Shown piece by piece: positions 60,916 to 64,000 of a stretch of DNA of 64,000 bases. The stretch's first letter is position 1, and each line of letters opens with the position of its first letter. Position numbers and translations under genes: made by a program. Source of the DNA: Heterocephalus glaber (lineage: Eukaryota > Chordata > Mammalia > Rodentia > Bathyergidae). The stretch covers positions 29,565,856-29,629,855 of the forward strand of contig NW_004624730.1 in NCBI RefSeq assembly GCF_000247695.1, in the 5' to 3' direction. The notes below the pieces were generated by a model, which made no database searches, had not been told where the DNA came from, and was given only the letters and a program-made list of their open reading frames with translations.

Positions 60916-61182
60916 ATGGTTGCCCTCCCACTATACATTGGCCACAGGGCAAATTGCAAAAGCCTCACCCATATGAGTCAGCTTACTCAGAGGAAATCCT
61001 CAAGATCAGACAGCCCTAAGGAAGGATCTAAAATATTATATTTTAAGGTTTTCCTTGTTCTTATTCCCTGCATCTATGATACCTCTTCTTCAGCCCATAT
61101 CTACCTATTGTAACCTGATTTACTAAAATTTAGTAACCTTCTGTACCCTTCTCCTATTGCCCTACGTCTTCAGCAGAAAATA
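60916..61182. other. Unassigned
   Basis: No landmarks; the 65-codon frame here is not protein-like. Confidence 0.35.
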
Positions 61183-61832
61183 TACTGGCCCCATGTTATC
61201 CAAGCTTTTATTTCCTGCAATTTCAGTTACTCATTTTCAACTGTGATCTGAAAATATTAAGTGGAAAATTCCATCAACAATTTATAAATTTTTAAATGTG
61301 CAGCATCCTCAGCACCAAGATAAAATAATAAGCTATCCCTCTTCATCCCACCAAAGACATGAATCATTTTTTTTCCCCAACATATTCATACTGTATTTGT
61401 ATCCAGCCACTAGTCACCTAGTAGCCATCCCTATCAGATCAGCTGTGGTAGGATTACAGTGCTTGGATCAAGCAACCCTTATTTACTCAATAATTGCTAC
61501 AAAGTGCAAGAGTAACATTGCTTGAAATTCTGGCATGGCAAAGAATAGCCATTTAGTGCTTCCTTTAAGGAAAAGATCTGGACTTTGTAAGGAAATGGAA
61601 GAAGGTATATATGGTGTTGGTCAAGATCTATAGTATGAGAACATAATGGAGGGCACTTGTTCTTTTTGTTAATCTCTTACTCTAATTACAAATTAAGTTT
61701 TATCACATGTATGTATGTATGAATTAAAGAAAAATATAATATATAATGTCACATGTAAGACTTGGTACCATCTACAGTTTCAGACATCCCCTGAGGGGCT
61801 TGGAACCTCTTCCCAATAGATAAGAGGGCTGA
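61183..61832 (+). mobile_element. Tigger-type (pogo) DNA transposon, internally deleted
   Basis: The left arm reads actggccccatgttatcc, ctgcaatttcagttactcat, gaaaatattaagtggaaaat. The middle reads actagtcacctagtagccat, gcaacccttatttactcaat, then aaagtgcaagagtaacattg and agtgcttcctttaaggaaaa, which is the start of the transposase reading frame with stops. The right arm reads gtttcagacatcccctgagg and aatagataagagggctgat. Both termini are inverted-repeat related (ttatcc and gataag cores). Most of the transposase is missing. Confidence 0.8.
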
Positions 61833-64000
61833 TGTGCATTTTCTTGTGGCTTCTCTACAGCAGTCTGTTTAGACCTTTTTTTCTGGCCTGGATTCTGGCT
61901 AGTCATTTATCTATATCTTTATTCCTGTTTTGATTGAAATTCTTTGAGGAAATAAAAAGACATAACTCATCATTGTCATCTCTCCAGTTAGAGCAACATG
62001 TAATAGTTAATCTAGAAAATACTTGTTGAGGTCAGTGAAACTGAATTAATACTCAGAAGTTTTGAGTAAATCTGCTGAGCAGTTTGAAAAAGAACTTAAT
62101 AAGAACCATCCTAGATTGTAATCATTAAGTTACCTACTTGGTAGATGATATCTTTTAAATGTGTTATAAAGGATTTCTAGTAGCAGACAAATCAACATAG
62201 ATCAATTGAATTCATTAACAGGTATACAATTCCTCACTGCTACTTGGAAAATTCCTCAGGTCCTGAAGCATTCGTTTTTACAATTATGTGAAGCTCAAAA
62301 TGCTGGTGTCAAAGGAAAAAGAAAAGTGTGGTTAATTTTTATTTTAATTATTATTGATCAAATGATAAAACATTTCTTCCAGAATTGTCTCTCTAAACTC
62401 AGTATAAGGAAAGCTAGGAAGTGTTTACCAAGCTCAGATACTTAAAACCTACTCTAGGGGAAGAAAAGTCATTTAGTTGACATAATGACCACTTTGCACA
62501 TTTAAGCTATGCTTAGCTTTATGAAGCCATAAAAATATATGTACAGTTATATACTCATCTCTTGTTCTAAAACAACCACTATCAACTATGATTTGTAAGA
62601 GCTTTAAACATAAATGCTTTTCTAGGAGGACATATATACGATTTATATTGCTGAACTATCCCTCCCTAAGTGCTTCTTGAAGTCCATTTCCCCCATGACT
62701 TATGGCTTCTCAAATAGAATGGAAGCGCTATCGAACACTGTTAATGTAATTCTATTTTTAAAATATAAATTGAATTTTATTATTTGAATATGACCTGTCA
62801 AGAAACAAATGATTGCATAAACTTTTATTTTTAACTAGGAATAAATATATTTACAATGATTATTCAACTTTAAGCATAAAAATCATCAATCTTTTAAATT
62901 AGAAGAGACCTTGACCATAGCTCAATGCTCCTCAGTAGAAACTCTCTGAGTGTACACTGCAAAGTATTGTAAAGTGACATAAGATTCCTCAATAAAGCAT
63001 GCACATAATTTATAGTTTACAAAATGAATTTAAATAGTCATGATAGGAAAGCCCAGATTTGGAGATTAAATTTAGGGAGGTTGTTCTATCTCTGGGCAAT
63101 TTTATATCTTCCTTTCTAATATTTAACTAGGTATTAACATACAGTTTTCCAAAAGTTTCTCTCCTTTTTCTCCAACCTGAAGCACCAGTATCTGCCCTCC
63201 CCAATACATCGTGGAATTCCCTGCCTGTTTTTCAGCTCACACTATTTCAACACAACCTCACTTTGCTTCTTTCCATCAAACTAAGGCTACTTAATCCTAA
63301 GTGACAGCCAGAATCCCATGTCTTTTATAAAAGCCGTGTGGAGTATATCAGCATTCCATATGATCTGTGTATTATATGTCCCACCTATTCACTCAATAAG
63401 CCTTTGAACTCCTCACACTTTGCTACCTATGGTAAATTACATTCTCTGATCACAGCATTTTCAGCAGTGATTTTTTTCATCTGTGTTCCAGTGGCGTGCT
63501 GGAAGGTCACCTAAAGATCATTTTTCAGTTGGACAGGGTGATTGTGACACAGGGCTCTTCCTTTTCAATTCAAACTGTGTCACTTTTATCTGTTCGTTGT
63601 GAAGAACTTCTATGAACAAATATACAGGTTTCCACTGATTTGCTTTGCTTTGCTTTGTTTTGTTTTGAATGTGAAAGCGATCTTGCTGCAACATATGACA
63701 CCCCATTGATCTCCAGGATTGGTCTGGCTGATCTGGTGGGCTAATTTGGTGTCCCTTCCTCCCTCATCGCTTCATGTGCATCCCTCTAAGCTGCATGCTT
63801 GGTCGCAGAGGTCAACTTTCCCCAATAGAGGAGGACTGTTCTTCCATCCAAGTTATAGAAGTAGTTCTGTTTCCCTGCTAGAACCTGCAAAGAAGCTGTC
63901 AAGGTCCACTGATATTCTTTAAAGCCTGAAAATTAAGGTTTCAATGAAAGAAATGACTAATAAACAGATAATTACAATTGGTTGTCATTATAACCCTATA
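61833..64000. other. Unassigned right end, no gene found
   Basis: 61833-63150 is AT-rich without landmarks. 63150-63900 is less AT-rich. Frames at 62206-62445 and 63719-63922 have no known domain. Confidence 0.35.
63641..63667. repeat. (TTTGC)n/(TTTTG)n microsatellite
   Basis: Three tgctt units followed by tgttt units. Confidence 0.9.

Noticed and set aside
1..64000. tRNA, rRNA, CRISPR array, prokaryotic operon or integrated bacterial system
   Set aside because: Composition, SINEs, L1s and lack of long reading frames show mammalian nuclear DNA; tRNA-like boxes belong to ID SINEs.

Overview
The window is mammalian nuclear DNA, AT-rich, with no host gene that I can support. The tRNA-derived ID SINEs, a B1 monomer, a B1-dID-like composite SINE and rodent-style L1 3' ends point to a rodent. 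I see no B2 or B4 SINE, so mouse, rat or hamster is unlikely. The dominant ID form (a cctgcct core, a gttcgatcccc B box, a ggtacc end) looks more like a hystricomorph such as an African mole-rat, but that last step is a guess from memory. Open reading frames here are short and are mostly antisense or decayed L1 ORF2, low-complexity sequence or chance.

Layout. 1-480 is CpG-bearing and internally duplicated, like an LTR or L1 5' UTR. 832-1346 is an antisense MLT1 LTR. 1663-5000 holds two L1 3' ends and an ID SINE with target-site duplications (TSDs). 6498-10285 has a MIR, an LTR-like block and a Tigger remnant. 12013-15260 is one L1 insertion with a 12-bp TSD (one mismatch) and a 5' inversion (twin priming). 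It contains a 781-bp assembly gap and, beside the gap, an exon-like 220-bp stretch that is not L1. 15273-20375 is largely unique AT-rich DNA. 20380-21640 is an old L1 hit by two ID SINEs.

24040-30490 is a near-complete ancient antisense L1, carrying two SINEs and a younger sense L1 3' end. 33335-34850 is another antisense L1, split by a 199-bp insertion with a U6-snRNA-like segment and ending at a B1. 35520-36330 is an L1M 3' end with a pyrimidine tract. 40155-43690 holds two sense L1 pieces and an ID SINE. 43735-44178 contains two mariner transposase remnants in opposite orientation. 44230-45320 is an L1M 3' end cut by a solo ERV2-type LTR (44473-44959). 46893-47097 is an L1 3' UTR with a G-quadruplex motif.

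48000-48520 ends like an LTR. 53061-55031 has three ID SINEs with TSDs. 56330-60660 is decayed antisense L1M interrupted by a sense MLT1 LTR. 61183-61832 is a Tigger deletion derivative. The remaining sequence is unassigned.

The window reads as a gene desert or the inside of a very long intron, built by layered retrotransposition: MIR, L2, mariner and Tigger first, then L1M and MLT1, then lineage-specific L1, ERV2 LTR and ID insertions. No undescribed functional system is evident. The items most worth following are the exon-like block beside the gap, the U6-like insertion, the inverted mariner pair and the two-branched ID subfamily. Family names come from recognising consensus-like sequence by eye; no database search was run.
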